DNA from: Syngnathus acus
Lineage: Eukaryota; Chordata; Actinopteri; Syngnathiformes; Syngnathidae
NCBI RefSeq assembly: GCF_901709675.1
Contig: NC_051087.1
Coordinates: 3,776,001 to 3,840,000 of the forward strand
Direction of reading: 5' to 3'
DNA: 64,000 nucleotides
Shown here: positions 52,301-64,000 of the stretch, piece after piece
How positions within the stretch are numbered: the first letter of the stretch is position 1
Layout of the letters: each line of letters opens with the position of its first letter
Notes under the pieces: generated by a model
The model's input: only the letters and a program-made list of their open reading frames with translations
Told to the model about the DNA's origin: nothing
Databases searched by the model: none
Translations under genes and position numbers: made by a program

Positions 52301-52971
52301 TCATCTCAATGGATCAGATTGCCGTCTCCGAGGAGTGCGCCAACACAAAACGCACACAGGAACACACACAAACTGAGAGCACTTGATGGGACTTGGATGC
52401 ACAGACGCTCTTTGATATACAAACCAGTTCAGGTACAGCGATGAGGAAAAAAAAAAAATTCTCCAGGGCTGAAAGTCATGTTGAGTTGACTACTACGAAA
52501 AAGATGGGAAAATGGTTCGAGTGAAGTGTAGGTGTGGATGTTTCCCGTCAGTGTGGCAGAGTGAGGAGGAGTCTGAAAGGGTTTGCATGAAACGCTGTTC
52601 CCGTTCTTAGTCATATCACAGGGGACGGCGCGAAAAAGAACGGACTACCTTTGGAGTTTTCCGAAGCCTACGAAATCCCCACAGAGGCCATTGTCGTGTT
52701 TGTCAGACACTGCTCGTAGTCTTTCTAAGGGGCTGGTTTCCTCTCGTAACTCTTTCCAGAGAAGAACATTGAAGACGTTTTTATTAACACCACTAATGTT
52801 GGTTAAGAAAATAAACGTCCATTTTTTTTTAAAAGCATTTCCTTATTGCCCTAATTATTTTTCCAATCTTGAAAGCATAGATTTGTACTCAGGTTCCTGC
52901 CCCTCATAACTAAATTATTTTATTTTTATTTTTTTAGCTAGATACATTTAACATTTGACTACATTTCCAAT
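49359..52971. other. No gene recognised
   Basis: Unique DNA. An A run at 50419-50434. The frame at 51796-51981 after an acceptor-like CCCGTCAG, and the frames at 52060-52444, have no family signature or donor. Confidence 0.35.
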
Positions 52972-53092
52972 CAAAAGTCAAAGTCTGCTTTATTGTCAAT
53001 TTCTTCACATGTCAAGACACACAAAGAAATCGAAATTACGTTCCCACTATCCCACGGTGACAAGACATAGTACACAATATACATACAAGTAA
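52972..53092. repeat. Interspersed repeat, LINE-tail-like
   Basis: CAAAAGTCAAAGTCTGCTTT then ATTGTCAATTTCTTCACATG, GACAC.CAAAGAAATCGAAAT and CCCACTATCCCACGGTGACA then AGACATA. I know this as a widespread fish repeat that ends in short GTCAAA-type units and behaves like a non-LTR 3' end. The exact family is not assigned. Confidence 0.55.
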
Positions 53093-53263
53093 AAAACAAA
53101 CAAAAAAATAAGCTATATCATCCAATATAATGTTAATTCTTCTTTCATGTGCTGTTGGTATTCATCAGTCTGAATCCAGTACTTGTATTTTATCTATCTA
53201 TATCTTTTCACACTAATCCTCTTACCCATCTCATGTTCTCATTGTCCTCCACTGAGAGACAGA

Positions 53264-53268
<5 letters not shown>

Positions 53269-53300
<32 letters not shown>
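53269..53300. repeat. (GA)16 microsatellite
   Basis: A pure GA run, followed within 40 bp by a CT-rich stretch (53335-53365), so opposite-strand purine tracts lie close together. Confidence 0.95.
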
Positions 53301-53307
<7 letters not shown>

Positions 53308-56300
53308 CAGCAGAATTTTAGGATATTGTCCATCTCGCTCCCTCTTTTTCTCTCTCTCTTTCTTCAGTGGCCATTATTCTGCTCACTCCGCTGCCTTTTT
53401 TCCCCCCTCGTCTCGGCGAAATCAACTTCTTTAGTATTCCGCTGCTGACGCCGTTGAAGAACAATCGCAGTTTAGGCCTTTCCTCATCTGGCTGCGCATT
53501 TATTAGTCGAGCTAGTTCGTTTCATTGCCAAACAGGCCGCCCCATTCGATGTTTACCTCTGCTTTGCGCATTAGTCACTCGTAATGCCGCTTAGGTTTTT
53601 TAATTAAGTCGCTGCTGAGGCGGTTTGAAGTTTTAAAAAAGAAGCATGACAGAGTGTCATTTAGTGTTTCTTTTTTTTTTTCTACCTCCCACGTTTTGCC
53701 ATCGACAGGTAAAGAGACCATCGTTGCTGGGAAAGGTTAATCAGTTTCCGTGTAGAGATGATTTAATCTGTGGGTCACGTGCACCGGATGGATTCATCAC
53801 ATCGTAGATAGATCAATGTCAAACACACACACGCACACAACACACACACAGTACGCAGTTAAATGAGTGGTCAAAAGGAGGCTCTGTGGCGTTGACACCG
53901 AGGTGACAGGAGGTCATGCAGTCTGTCTAGCTGATAGTGCTTTTGTCATTTCACCTCACTTTTAGCCACAAATCCACCTCCAGAGCCGCCCCACAGCTTT
54001 ATCTGTGCTCCTAAATGTGGGAGGATCCCCCCCAAAGAATTTGGAATAACAGTTCCGGAATGTGGAACTGAGAAGACAAATGACAAGCGAGTGACAAGAG
54101 GGTTCATGGGTAGTCTCGTTTGTACTAACTTCTTTTGTGTGTGTTCACTCACTAGCTTTTTGTCTCTTAAATATATGCTAATGTTGTTATCTCGCCGCAT
54201 CCAATCCTGTTTTTCCACTGCTGAACCCTTTAAAGATATATTTTTGCCATTTGTCACACTCCAGTTGGCACTCTGGTGTGTTTGCGTGTGTGCAAGTATT
54301 CCATAATTATTATTTTTTTTCTTCCGGATCTATCTTCTCGTCAACAATAATGTCGCAGTATTGACTTGACTTGACTTGAGTATTGTTCGGAGCAATTCTT
54401 ATCTCCATGGTATTGAGAGGAGCATGTTCAAAAGAGAGCTAATTGAATGTAGCTGCATTAGCTTTCTCTGCTAGCACACAGTATTTCATACCGTGCCCAC
54501 TTTTTGGTCTTGATCCATTTTGTCTCACTACCATCTGCAGTTTGGCCAAGCTTGTAGTCAGCAAAGCTCCCCTGCTTTACGCTCCAAGCCCACATTTTTC
54601 CACTTGCTGTTTTTTAATCTATCACACAAAGACCCCCCTAAAAAAAAAAGAAGAAGACAACGCACACACTTTATTCACTGAGACCGATATGCTTTTGAAA
54701 ATTGTTCTTGTGGAAAAAGTTCTATTGTGGTGCTACAGAAAAGTAGCGCTTGATCAGTGTGTACTTTTCCTCTGGCTTGTGGGGGGGGAAGCAAGAGAGA
54801 GAGACTGGGGAGAAGATAGTGTCAAGAGCAGGCGTGTGTTCACAAGCTGATACTAGAGTTGAGGAACTGCTCGCAGATCGGCGCTATGATATCGGCACAC
54901 GCGTTTGATAAAGATGCTGCAAAGCACACAACAAAAAAGATGTGGCCCAATTACAAGCATCTGGTTGATCCCAGGCTGTAAATTGCTCCCACACACACAT
55001 GAGCTGCACTCGATGCCTCGGGGAAAACATCATATTTAAAGAATATGTTCATATCTTGACAACTGAGACAAATACAAAACTCACCTCAGCAGGCCCTTTG
55101 AAGAAGTGCGTTAAAGCTGAACAACAAATCAAATACCAACCACAGTCTTGCTACTAACAAAAACATTGTTTGTTTAGGGTGCTATCAAGGTGATGCTCCT
55201 GTTAATTTCTTGGGAGTTGTACCTTGAGATACAAGTGACCCAACTTATTTGTTTTTTGAGATGTGAGCAGGCTGATTTTGCTTCGAATTGCAAGTGCAAA
55301 CATGCTAATGTTAGCATTGATAATCGCAGTTTGCAATACTGACACCACGCAGCCCGGGACGGATTAGTATCATTTCCATTCATTTCAATGGGATAAGATT
55401 ATTTGAGATAGTGTTCTGAACCACAAGTCTGGTCATTAAGCTAAATAAACTCTTTCTAAAATATTTCGCAGCACATCATCGGGGATTTAAAACATTTTGC
55501 CTATTTTTCACTGCACCACAAGTCACAATAGAATTGCTTCAAAGATACAAAATTGATACTTTTACACAAACTAATTCAACCCTATGGAGTGGCTCAATCC
55601 ATCTATTTTTATGCCAAGCCTAAATAGAAGTTTGAAAGTGGCTGTTCTCACCTGTCACCTGAGAATGCAAATATGTTTTTTTTTTCCCCTAACAAAAATA
55701 CAGCCATTTTAGCACATTTATAACCATCTCTTTTAATCTCAATGATTTAACAAGTGTCCTTTTGAAAAGCGAAGGGACCGAGCGAACTGAGTGGTCATTT
55801 TAGCACATCTTGCTCGCCTCTCCATCTCTTAGTAATGACACAGAATGCCAGTGACTCATAAAATAAGCATGGAGCATCCACAAAGCGACAGTCATCCAAA
55901 AACCCATTCCATCCGATTCTTACTTGGCCAAAGTGCTCTCACCTGAGAATAGGCTTTTCTTCTCTGCACGTCTCCGATTCAGACTTACCACCATCTTGTA
56001 GCTTTTACCTTTGCAAGCCTGTCATTACATCACCAATCAGTCTCTGACAACTTGAAGTTAAGTGTAGATAGACCCTTAAATGTGATTTATAACTTGTGTG
56101 TGTTTGCTGGTGAACTGCGAAATTGAGCCACAGGCCTCATCTCCTAATTGCTTGCAAAATTGATCGCGTTGCCCGTCTCATCCATCACACTCTGCACCCC
56201 TTTGACCATTCTTATATTAGTATGCAATGCATATGCATATGAGACCTTTCAGTACTGTGTAAGGCTCCTTTTCTTTCTCGCTGTCTGTGACTTCCCGGAC

Positions 56301-58320
56301 AGGTGCACGTGGCGCTATACGCACAATTTTATGAGCCACACAGGAAATCACAGACACATATTCAATAACAGTTGAAATGCATGATGTATGTCGGCACGTG
56401 TCATTTTGACATGTTGTCGTTTCCGTGACGGTGTGCACGTAGACGTGTGCGCGACAATTATTTGGCACTCATTTTTACCTTTGAGTGTCAAAAATAAGAC
56501 ATTGATTTAATTAATTGGGGAAATTACTAGCAAATCAGAGAAGTACAGAGAAAAGAAAGTGTCTTATTTGTTTATTTGATTTTAGTTTTATGAGTGCGGG
56601 TTACACTCACGCGAGTGTCGGGAAATTATGATACAAACAATATAAATAAGCTTACAAAGACTTCCCCTTCACTCGTTAACAGTTAAAATGATATTTGATG
56701 TCTGTAGCCGTCAATGGCAGTCCAGAATCCAGAAACACCAATATTAGTCAAAAATATGTAAAAACTACAAAAATAAAAAGTTATAATGTTCAGTACACCA
56801 AAAAAAGTTTTTTGCTGATAAGCTAACATAAATAAAAAAGTTGTCCAGTAGGCCAAATGTAAAAAAAAAAAAGGTTTGTGATGTCATAACAGCCAATCTT
56901 TTATTCCAAGTCAATTTTGATAATCCCTCATGACTGAACGTATAGCAGAACAAGCTTGTCGCCGGTGATGGTTATAACTGTCTGTTTCAATGGCGGCTAA
57001 CATTCCTCGCACACCCCTGCGTCACATCGCGTTCCGTCAAGTCTCATTATGTCGCTTTTGATCGAGGCTCGCCGTCAATGCCGTCGCGTGACTGCCTCCG
57101 CGGTCGGCTCGTCTCCCCGCATCATCCATCCCTAACGCTTTCTTTCTGGCTGCCACGCTTGCTTATCAATGCTGACATCCCCACTATCTGTCGCCCATTA
57201 TATTCCGCTATCTACTCCCCCCCCCCCCCCCCTCCCTTCCCTGCCGCTCGTTTTACAGCTTTATATACGCCTACTGGCGTATGCAAAGGGACAGACAATG
57301 GGCTGATAGACAGCGCATACGGTTTTAGAAATAGCTTCCCTGTCGGCTTAAATGTAAAAATTCCTAATAGCTGCAAGTCAGCATAATCTGGAGATAAGCA
57401 CCACATTACAGCAATACGAGCGTTCACCCGTACCGATGTAGGGTTGCGTTTCGATCTATCCCGTTCACTTAGGCGAACGCATTCGCCTCGTTCTCGGAGT
57501 TGTATCAAGTGCTCATGCATTAGTGCCGCCGTGGCTATTTACATTTGCTTCAGAGATGGCAAAGTACTTTTAGCACCACCTCTGCCCTTTATTTCACATC
57601 ATTCCATCCAGCTTGTATTGTTGCTAGGCAGGCCGAAACGTATGTAAAATGCTTTTATGGGTCATCCGGGCCCATGTTCGTGCCAGACTGAACCGGATCG
57701 TGTGGATGTTTCACTCTCCATTCCGTCACTGAGTGTGACATCAACATAAAGCCTCAGGCAGGCTGGCAGTATTCCCCTCCCCGCTGGGGGAAGAGCCAAC
57801 CTCGTGTTTGGTCCTGCAAAATTGTAGTTTGATGCGCCTGATTCCCGACACCATCCAACTTTTCTCCCTTCTGATCGATCAAAGACAGAGAAGGCTGAGA
57901 TCAGCCAAAGAATGAAAGAAAAGTGCTTCCAGACAAGATGCTGTACTGGAGTGCAAAAAAAGTTGTTTCCTTCTATGATGGGTACATCGTGTTTTCCGTT
58001 TTCTGCCTCATTAGAGAGCGTGCCAGAGTGAGGAATGGGGATTTGATGAAAGATGCAAAGCATGAACGTTTCAAGTGTTTACGTCTGACATAAGCTTGTT
58101 AGCTTAGCTAGCAATCAAGCAGCTTTTTAACGACAGCCACGGACAACCTTTGATTTGCCTGGATCCCAAACTTTTTTTTTTTTTAAACCAATAGGCGGGA
58201 TCTCAGTTTACGACTTTAGGTTTCAAACGATACGCAATGAACGCTCAGTTACTGCCAAAGGTACTTCATGGAATTAGGACTTTACTACTGTGTTAGCAGA
58301 TTTCAAGTAGCGCCTCTTGC
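53301..58320. other. No gene recognised; presumed intron
   Basis: C run at 57219-57232, and CA stretches at 53825-53850. Minus frame 57662-58063 is long for chance and GC-balanced but shows no motif. A possible recursive splice site at 53707-53710 is treated under findings. Confidence 0.35.
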
Positions 58321-58494
58321 ATGGAGATGAGCCAGATGAAATGGCTCGGGCATCTGTTTGGGATGCCTTCTGGATGCTTCCCTTGTGGGCTTTTCTGGCT
58401 CTGGGGAAGACCAAGGACACGCTGGAGAGACTTTCAAAGATCTCAGCATCCCCTGGAAAAGATGGCTGGGCAGAGGGAAGTCTGGGATTTTGAT
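58321..58494 (+). pseudogene. LINE ORF2 C-terminal remnant
   Basis: The frame reads MKWLGHLFGMPSGCFPCGLF, then GRPRTRWRDFQ, then EKMAGQREVW. It follows the conserved C-terminal segment of fish non-LTR retrotransposon polyproteins (pattern RWFGHL.RMP.GRLP...GRPRTRWRD...VAGEREVW). The segment GRPRTRWRD is intact, but about eight residues are missing between LP and GRPR, and the spacer before the VAGEREVW-like block is shortened. There is no upstream endonuclease or reverse transcriptase nearby. Confidence 0.75.
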
Positions 58495-61164
58495 GGGCAT
58501 GAAATGAAAAGGCCCAGAAGATATCTTGGAAAAGAATTGAGTTTTCCAGTTTTACTCGAATTTGCTGTTTTTTTTTTGACCAGGTAGTCCAAGAACGATA
58601 TCACACAAAATCCTCCAATGATTTTTTTTTGGGGTTGTTTTTTTTAGTGCAATATAGAGTGCTCTATTTGGCTCTCAGGAATACCGCAAAACGGTTCCAC
58701 TTAGAAATCAGGAGAACACCTCTCAAGTGTTATTTTTAAAGCCATACATTTCCCAAACAAATTATCTCCTCTGGACCTCTCAAAGGAAATTGAGCTGGGA
58801 ACATGTTTTTCTGGGTGAAGGATTCTCCGATGCACATGCGTTTACACTCGTTGGCCTTTAGAGCAGCTTAAATGTTGCCTGCATATGTATGAGAGAGAGC
58901 TTATAGTAGTCGGAGAGCCCAGAATAACCTCTTTTCTAAACAGAATTCATAAATCATAGTTATTCAAATTCCTGAATCCAGAGCAATCTCAACGACTATT
59001 TCCAGCCTCGTGTTATTTCGAGTGAAGTGTACGCTTCTGCGTTGACATAGTAGCTTTAGACGCCTTTTGTTTCTGCTCTGCTGGACCTTGTTGACGCTCT
59101 AATTTTCCGGTCTTCTGATCGTGTTGAAGAACACCGAATTTTAATTACAGTTAGATGTGGTGTGGTCTTGTTGATATATGTGGCAGATTTATAATCAAAG
59201 TTACGCTTTGGTGCGTCGTACATTACAGAGGGAGGCGACTTGTTTGGCTTTTTCTGGATTGTCTAAATGACCATGCAGTCGAAAAGTGCCACCTTTTAAT
59301 TTTGACATAGCCCGGCAGGGTTCTGGAAAAAAAAAAAATGTTTGACTTTCTCGCCACCTTAGCCCGTTGACCCACAAGATGCAGAAGGTGGCACCCACTT
59401 TTAAAAGCAATTTACCGCTACTCGGAGGAAACGTGTTTAATTGCTTAACTTTTGTTAGCATAGCACTAGTTCACTCTCTAAAGACAACTCACATCAATAA
59501 TCAATGTAATGATAATCGTTTGGGAAGCTCCTGTTGTTGCCAAAAACACATAAGTGGTTGTGTTGAGTGTTTATATAACTTGGCTCACAATGAATTTACT
59601 GCAAAAGAAAGCTAAGCTAACAGCTAGCTATTTGGTTGCTGTAAATGCTCAATTCAAAACACCACTGTAATATTTTGCAATTCTTTTTTTTAACATCTCG
59701 TTTCACGCATCTTGAGCTCTAGAAAAGTCAGTCTGGGCTTGTGACCGCTCCCCCGAAACCAAGAACTACACCTGCATAATTCATGCAAATAAATTTGCAA
59801 GTTGTCCCCTTGCCCACCTCCCTACGCCTGTTGAGACCATAGAAGTGAGAATTCGGGGCCAAAGATGGACAGATGGACCCCTCCACCAACCCCATGGTCA
59901 ATACCTTTCCCACGCCAAGCACCGCCGCTGCCACCATCCTAATTAGCCTCCGTCGAGGCGTCGCCCTCATCTTTCACCAAGCTCCCAAATCTGTCCGCCC
60001 TCTTCACTCCTCTTTGCCCCTCATTTTCCCTATCAACCTCCTCATGGGAGATTTCTTCCGCATCCCATCCTCTCACAGGTCGCTCTCGTACTTGTTGCTG
60101 TCTTTATCTCTCGTTTCACTCCATCTGCTTCTATCCACCAATATGGCCGTCGATGTATTTTACCGTGGGCTTTCCCCTCCAGCGTTTATGCTACTGCAAA
60201 AACAATTTCTAGTTTTGTACTTATCACACTCGTCACGACTAGAACCCAAAGTCAACGTTGAAGTTTTTTTTATTTTCCCCCATTCCTTCACCAAACTTTT
60301 AGTTGGCGTTTTGGTCCCAATTTAATGTATTACATCTGAAGTGTAGTAAAGCTAAACTTATGGTCAATTTCATCAAAGACTCTCACACCACGGGGATGCA
60401 TTTGACCTTTGGGGTGTCCCTTGTTTTCCTGCTTGACAGGACAAGCTTAAATGAAGGCTCACTAGGGCCCCCCCCTTTCCCTGCAGCAAACGAGAAGTGC
60501 CGCTAGGCTCGTGTTGTCTCATCGATCCCAAGCACGCATGGACGGGCGCACGCAGACTTGTAGTCACAGACAATGTGGGGGCAGGATAATAACGCTCATT
60601 TCTTTGAAACTGTGGGAGGACTTGTACCCTGGGATTGGCTCATTTATCCAAATGCATCGTGGGAGGTCGAGTTGTAACAGGCATATTTCATTTTTCTTCT
60701 TCTGGGGTTGAAATTTGTAAGAAGTAATTATGCCAGAAAGCGTGCTCACTTTTGCGAAAATGCTGTATTGATGTCGGCGGCAGAGTTGATGGAAAGGTCT
60801 CTCCCTTTATGTGTGCTACCTGGTGTGACTTTGTGTGTATGTGTGTGTGTGCACGCAAGAGACTTATTTTCCAGTTCAGTTAGAGTGTGAAGCACAAGTT
60901 GGCAGATTGCCCAATGCAGGTTCTATACTCACTCAGTAGAGTCGCAAATGGCAAAGTCACTGTGCGGCTCAAAGCGTTCACAGCATTGTGATTCTGCTTT
61001 TCCTGCCTTTTTTTTTTTTTTTTTTAAGATGAAACATTTGTATGTGTGTTGGGTTCGTCAAAGTTTTCCATTCGTTAACGTCTTCTCCCTCCTGAAGATT
61101 TATTATTAGATTGATGGAAGACTAAATATTCTATTGGTTCTATTGTGGGCGTAAATGGGTTGTT
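58495..61164. other. No gene recognised
   Basis: Unique DNA. The 150-codon plus frame at 59873-60325 is S/L/P-rich without motif and is rejected. T run at 61009-61025. Confidence 0.35.
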
Positions 61165-61284
61165 TGTCCCTGCAATTGACCGGCGACCAGTCCGGCGTGG
61201 AGCCAGCCTCGGTCCCGAAGTTGATAGGCTCCAGTGACTCGTGACCCAAATAAGGACAAGCGCTATAGAAAATAAATGGATGGA
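61165..61284 (+). mobile_element. L2-type LINE/SINE 3' tail
   Basis: CAATTGACCGGCGACCAGTC then CGGCGTGGAGCC, GATAGGCTCCAGTGACTCGT then GACCC, AAGGACAAGCGCTATAGAAA and ATAAATGGATGGA. This is the common fish L2 3' end (TTGGCTGGCGACC...GATAGGCTCCAGC...GGATAAGCGGTA...ATGGATGG). It has decayed and is tail-only. Confidence 0.8.
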
Positions 61285-63454
61285 CTTTTTATTCCCATGT
61301 CACTGCTGTTGATACATTGACCTGTAAAATCTTGTGTTCTGTGTAACTAACTAACTCTCCATTTCAGAATGGATTTATGATCCTTTAAGATGGAGACAAG
61401 ATTCCATAACAATTGGATTTTCACTTTGACAGTGGAACCAAGTTTGAACATAATCAGCTTATGAGATGAGTCGGTGGGAAAAATATGGAAGGTGGCCATC
61501 GTTTGATGACATAACATGGACGCCATAGCAAAATGGAATGATGACTCTTCTTATAATGCTACTTCTTAATTGTCAGAGTTTAACAAAGTTATCAAATGTT
61601 AATGGTGAAACTTGAGCTGGTGAAAAATCGCACTCTAAAGTTTGTTAACAATACTGTCGTTTAGATGCTAATCGTTAGCCAGGGTGGCATTTCCCATTGT
61701 ATGTTAGCATTAAGCTAGCAGATGTTTCATTTGTCAATTTATTGATGAATCAGATTTGTATGATTTGAATTGATGACTTGTTTGTCCAAAAAAAGTTCTC
61801 TCTGTATTTGGGCAAATGATTTCCTCTCATCTCCTCACACCGTTCAGAGCTATAAAATACTTTGCCACCTCCATTTTTATTGCTTCTTTTTATCTGTGTA
61901 CATTTTGTAGTTGGCAGGAAGAAAGGAGCGAGGATGGAGGCATATTTTTTTTCGCAGCCTTGTTTGTACCCTTCCACTCATAATTCACTTTGCTGTGTCA
62001 TATTTTGGGCTGCCGTTTCTTTACGGCCTTTCCACAAATGAAACTTGTTAAATATTCTCCTGCGTCGTCAAGCTAATGTTGTTTTCTTCTCTTCTTTCTC
62101 TATGCTGGACACCCCGACTTATCTGCACCATTAGGTGAGTTCACTTTTTCTTATTAAGGCAACACATTTAAGGGCTCTGACAGTGAACGCGTGGCTTTAA
62201 GTGCTTATGGCTTATCTCTCTTTTTTTTTTTTTTTTAGCCTTGTGGAAAAAAAAAATTGGCAAAGGCCCAATCCCTGAGTGAAACTCTTTTGATTTATGC
62301 ATTCATTGCAGTTAGCTGGTACACAATGGAATATGTCTGCAGCCAAAGGGCACTCAAGGGCTTCATCATTTTAATATGTAAAGCTGCTATCCATAGTATG
62401 TACATACATTGGCGTTAGCTTAAAAGGCTAACGCCATTATAGTTGGGGGCTATTTCATCATAAACAATGTGCTGTAGGTGTCAAAAGTGAATTATTCATT
62501 GGTGTGATGCAGTAGCTGGACTTGAGGGCTGAAGTATGTCCTAGCTTGAAATCATTTTCCAGCGTATATTGTTGCGTAAAAGAAACGGTGGCCCCAATGC
62601 ATATTGAATTGTAGCCCCGCCTGGCATAGTGTCCCACTGATTTATGGGATTTACCCCAAGATGCGCATTTAGTAAACTATAGAGGCACGGGAGATTTACA
62701 GAGGGGCTACTCCCCCCCCGTGTAGAAATCAACTCCTTCAGACTGGGCCCGAGGTGTCATTTTCAGCCTCCCAAATTGTTGGTTGGTGTGCAATTTGCTC
62801 AAATTTCATGGCTCACGCCTTGACACTGCAAAACAAATATGTACTGAAGCCTTCTCGCCGAGCCAATTCACTGGCACTTTATTGGCAGGAGTTCATCCGC
62901 CGGAGAGTTGGCGAATATTTCCGAGATCACTTTAACTTGATGGCGGCGTACTAATTAAATATTTCCGTGATGGATTGCGACGTGGGTTCTTAAGCATTTT
63001 TGCTTTATTGCCATCATAAAGCCCCAAAGACCCAAATGTTAATCTGTAGTAATTCTGTTAATGGCAATTAGCATCGACTTTGGCTGATTTCTGGGCGAGT
63101 GGGCCGAAAAGGGAGCAAAATCATCGCGGGAGTCATATTTATGCCGACATCATCTTTATTTTCACCAGACAGGCTACTATGACATCGCCCTCTTTGTACG
63201 AGTGTTGTTTTTTTTTCCTTCCGTCTGAAGCACTTTGGCAGGAGAGAGAGTGTGCGGGGGTTTTAAAAGGATGCCATACTGGACCGAGACAATGTGTTGC
63301 TACGTGTGGGCGTACGTATGGAAAGGTGATGGCACTTTGCCTCACAAAGCATGACTGACTGATGCACTAGAACAGCTCGCAGTCAATCTTCACCCAAGGC
63401 TACCAAATCCTCATTTGGATCAGCACCAAATAAGTAATTGTGTACACGCTTCCG
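61285..63454. other. No gene recognised; polypyrimidine acceptors but no matching exon
   Basis: CTCTCCATTTCAG before 61369 gives, in the leader's phase, WIYDPLRWRQDSITIGFSL and a stop, with no donor. A T run ending in TAG before 62240 opens a frame of about 60 codons (AQSLSETLLIYAFIAVSW...) that stops near 62420. Neither is called. Confidence 0.3.
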
Positions 63455-63520
63455 GCGTTTTCATCCACCTATCCATCCTGCTTTTCTTCATTCGGGGTTG
63501 CAGGTAAACCGGAGTGAACC
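63455..63520 (-). mobile_element. Reversed L2-type tail fragment, weak
   Basis: TCCATCCTGCTTTTCTTCAT then TCGGGGTTGCAGG is the reverse of the GGATAAGC...ATGGATGGA type of 3' end, strongly decayed. Confidence 0.4.
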
Positions 63521-63916
63521 CTCGACTGTTTTTGCATTTTTCTTATATTTATTATTCACCAATAAACCCAAACACACATTGAGAAGCAATAAGAAAAGTG
63601 GGGGGGGAAATTTGCATGATCCACATTTGCAATGTTATCCTCTTGAATATTTGATAGGTTCTGGCTTGGACTATGCACACCCGTTTAGTGGAAATTAGTT
63701 TTGCATTATTCTGAGAGTCAAAACCAATGCGATGAAAGTTTCTTATCACTGCTGACGTTCTGGTACACCCCAAGCGACCTGACCCAGATGTTCAATGAAT
63801 AACATGACTTTGAAAATTCCTCATTTGTATCAAAAGGGGGCATATACTGGAAAATGGACGATCATTTACAAATATTCGACTTCCCGGAGTGCCTTCATAC
63901 CCAATGTCGAAATGTA

Positions 63917-64000
63917 TCTTGCGATTGGCCGGCGACCAATCCAGTCAGGTGAGATGGACTCCAGCCCTTGTAAGCGACCCAGAGCAGGACAAATGGATGG
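63917..64000 (+). mobile_element. L2-type LINE 3' tail, cut by window end
   Basis: GCGATTGGCCGGCGACCAAT then CCAGTCAGGTGAGATGGACT, CCAGCCCTTGTAAGCGACCC and CAGGACAAATGGATGG match the L2 3' end and run off the window. Confidence 0.8.

Noticed and set aside
57662-58063. 133-codon minus-strand ORF
   Set aside because: No recognisable motif and no start or splice support; left unassigned.
59873-60325. 150-codon plus-strand ORF
   Set aside because: S-, L- and P-rich composition, no domain, no splice or promoter evidence.
61369-61440. Exon after CTCTCCATTTCAG in the leader's phase
   Set aside because: The frame stops after about 20 codons and has no donor or family signature.

Overview
This looks like a gene-poor nuclear window from a ray-finned fish, most likely an advanced teleost. 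The signs are long uninterrupted (CA/GT)n and (TCTA)n microsatellites, Tc1-like transposase remnants, hAT and other miniature inverted-repeat elements (including the fish-type family with ends like CCGGACTATAAGGCGCAC), L2-type LINE tails ending in ATGGATGG, and intron-split reading frames with eukaryotic GT/AG splice sites. There are no operons, Shine-Dalgarno sites or phage features. Nearly all long reading frames are chance or microsatellite frames. The real coding signal is in short exons below an ordinary ORF-length cut-off.

Layout. (1) 1-1621, minus strand: the 5' end of an immunoglobulin-fold surface or secreted protein gene. A signal-peptide exon (1564-1621) joins in phase to a V-set-like exon (1-159, cut by the window edge). 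Its intron holds a degenerate tandem array of roughly 160-170 bp units. (2) 2.7-4.5 kb: a 343-bp tandem duplication, a (TCTA)n tract, and an internally deleted hAT transposon that keeps the start of a BED-finger transposase. (3) 7.3-10.6 kb, plus strand: a candidate exon at 7331-7463, and a better pair of 3'-terminal exons at 10154-10282 and 10361-10441 followed by AATAAA. This is probably the 3' end of a gene I cannot name. (4) 10.7-30.1 kb: repeats, degraded reverse transcriptase and Tc1 pieces, three MITEs and several weak exon candidates. (5) 30.1-31.4 kb, plus strand: a promoter, a long 5'UTR with small upstream ORFs, and a signal-peptide exon ending at a phase 1 splice donor. This is the best-supported plus-strand gene start. 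(6) 31.4-64 kb: no convincing downstream exon, so probably one very large first intron. It carries a 124-unit GT repeat next to a G-rich motif, a hAT MITE, Tc1 and LINE remnants, tandem repeats and possible recursive splice sites.

The two best gene starts (1621 minus, 31263 plus) have the same design: a short leader exon ending in a CAAG donor in phase 1, as is usual for modular extracellular proteins. Names are withheld because the visible protein is too short. No novel defence system, CRISPR array, rRNA or tRNA was recognised.
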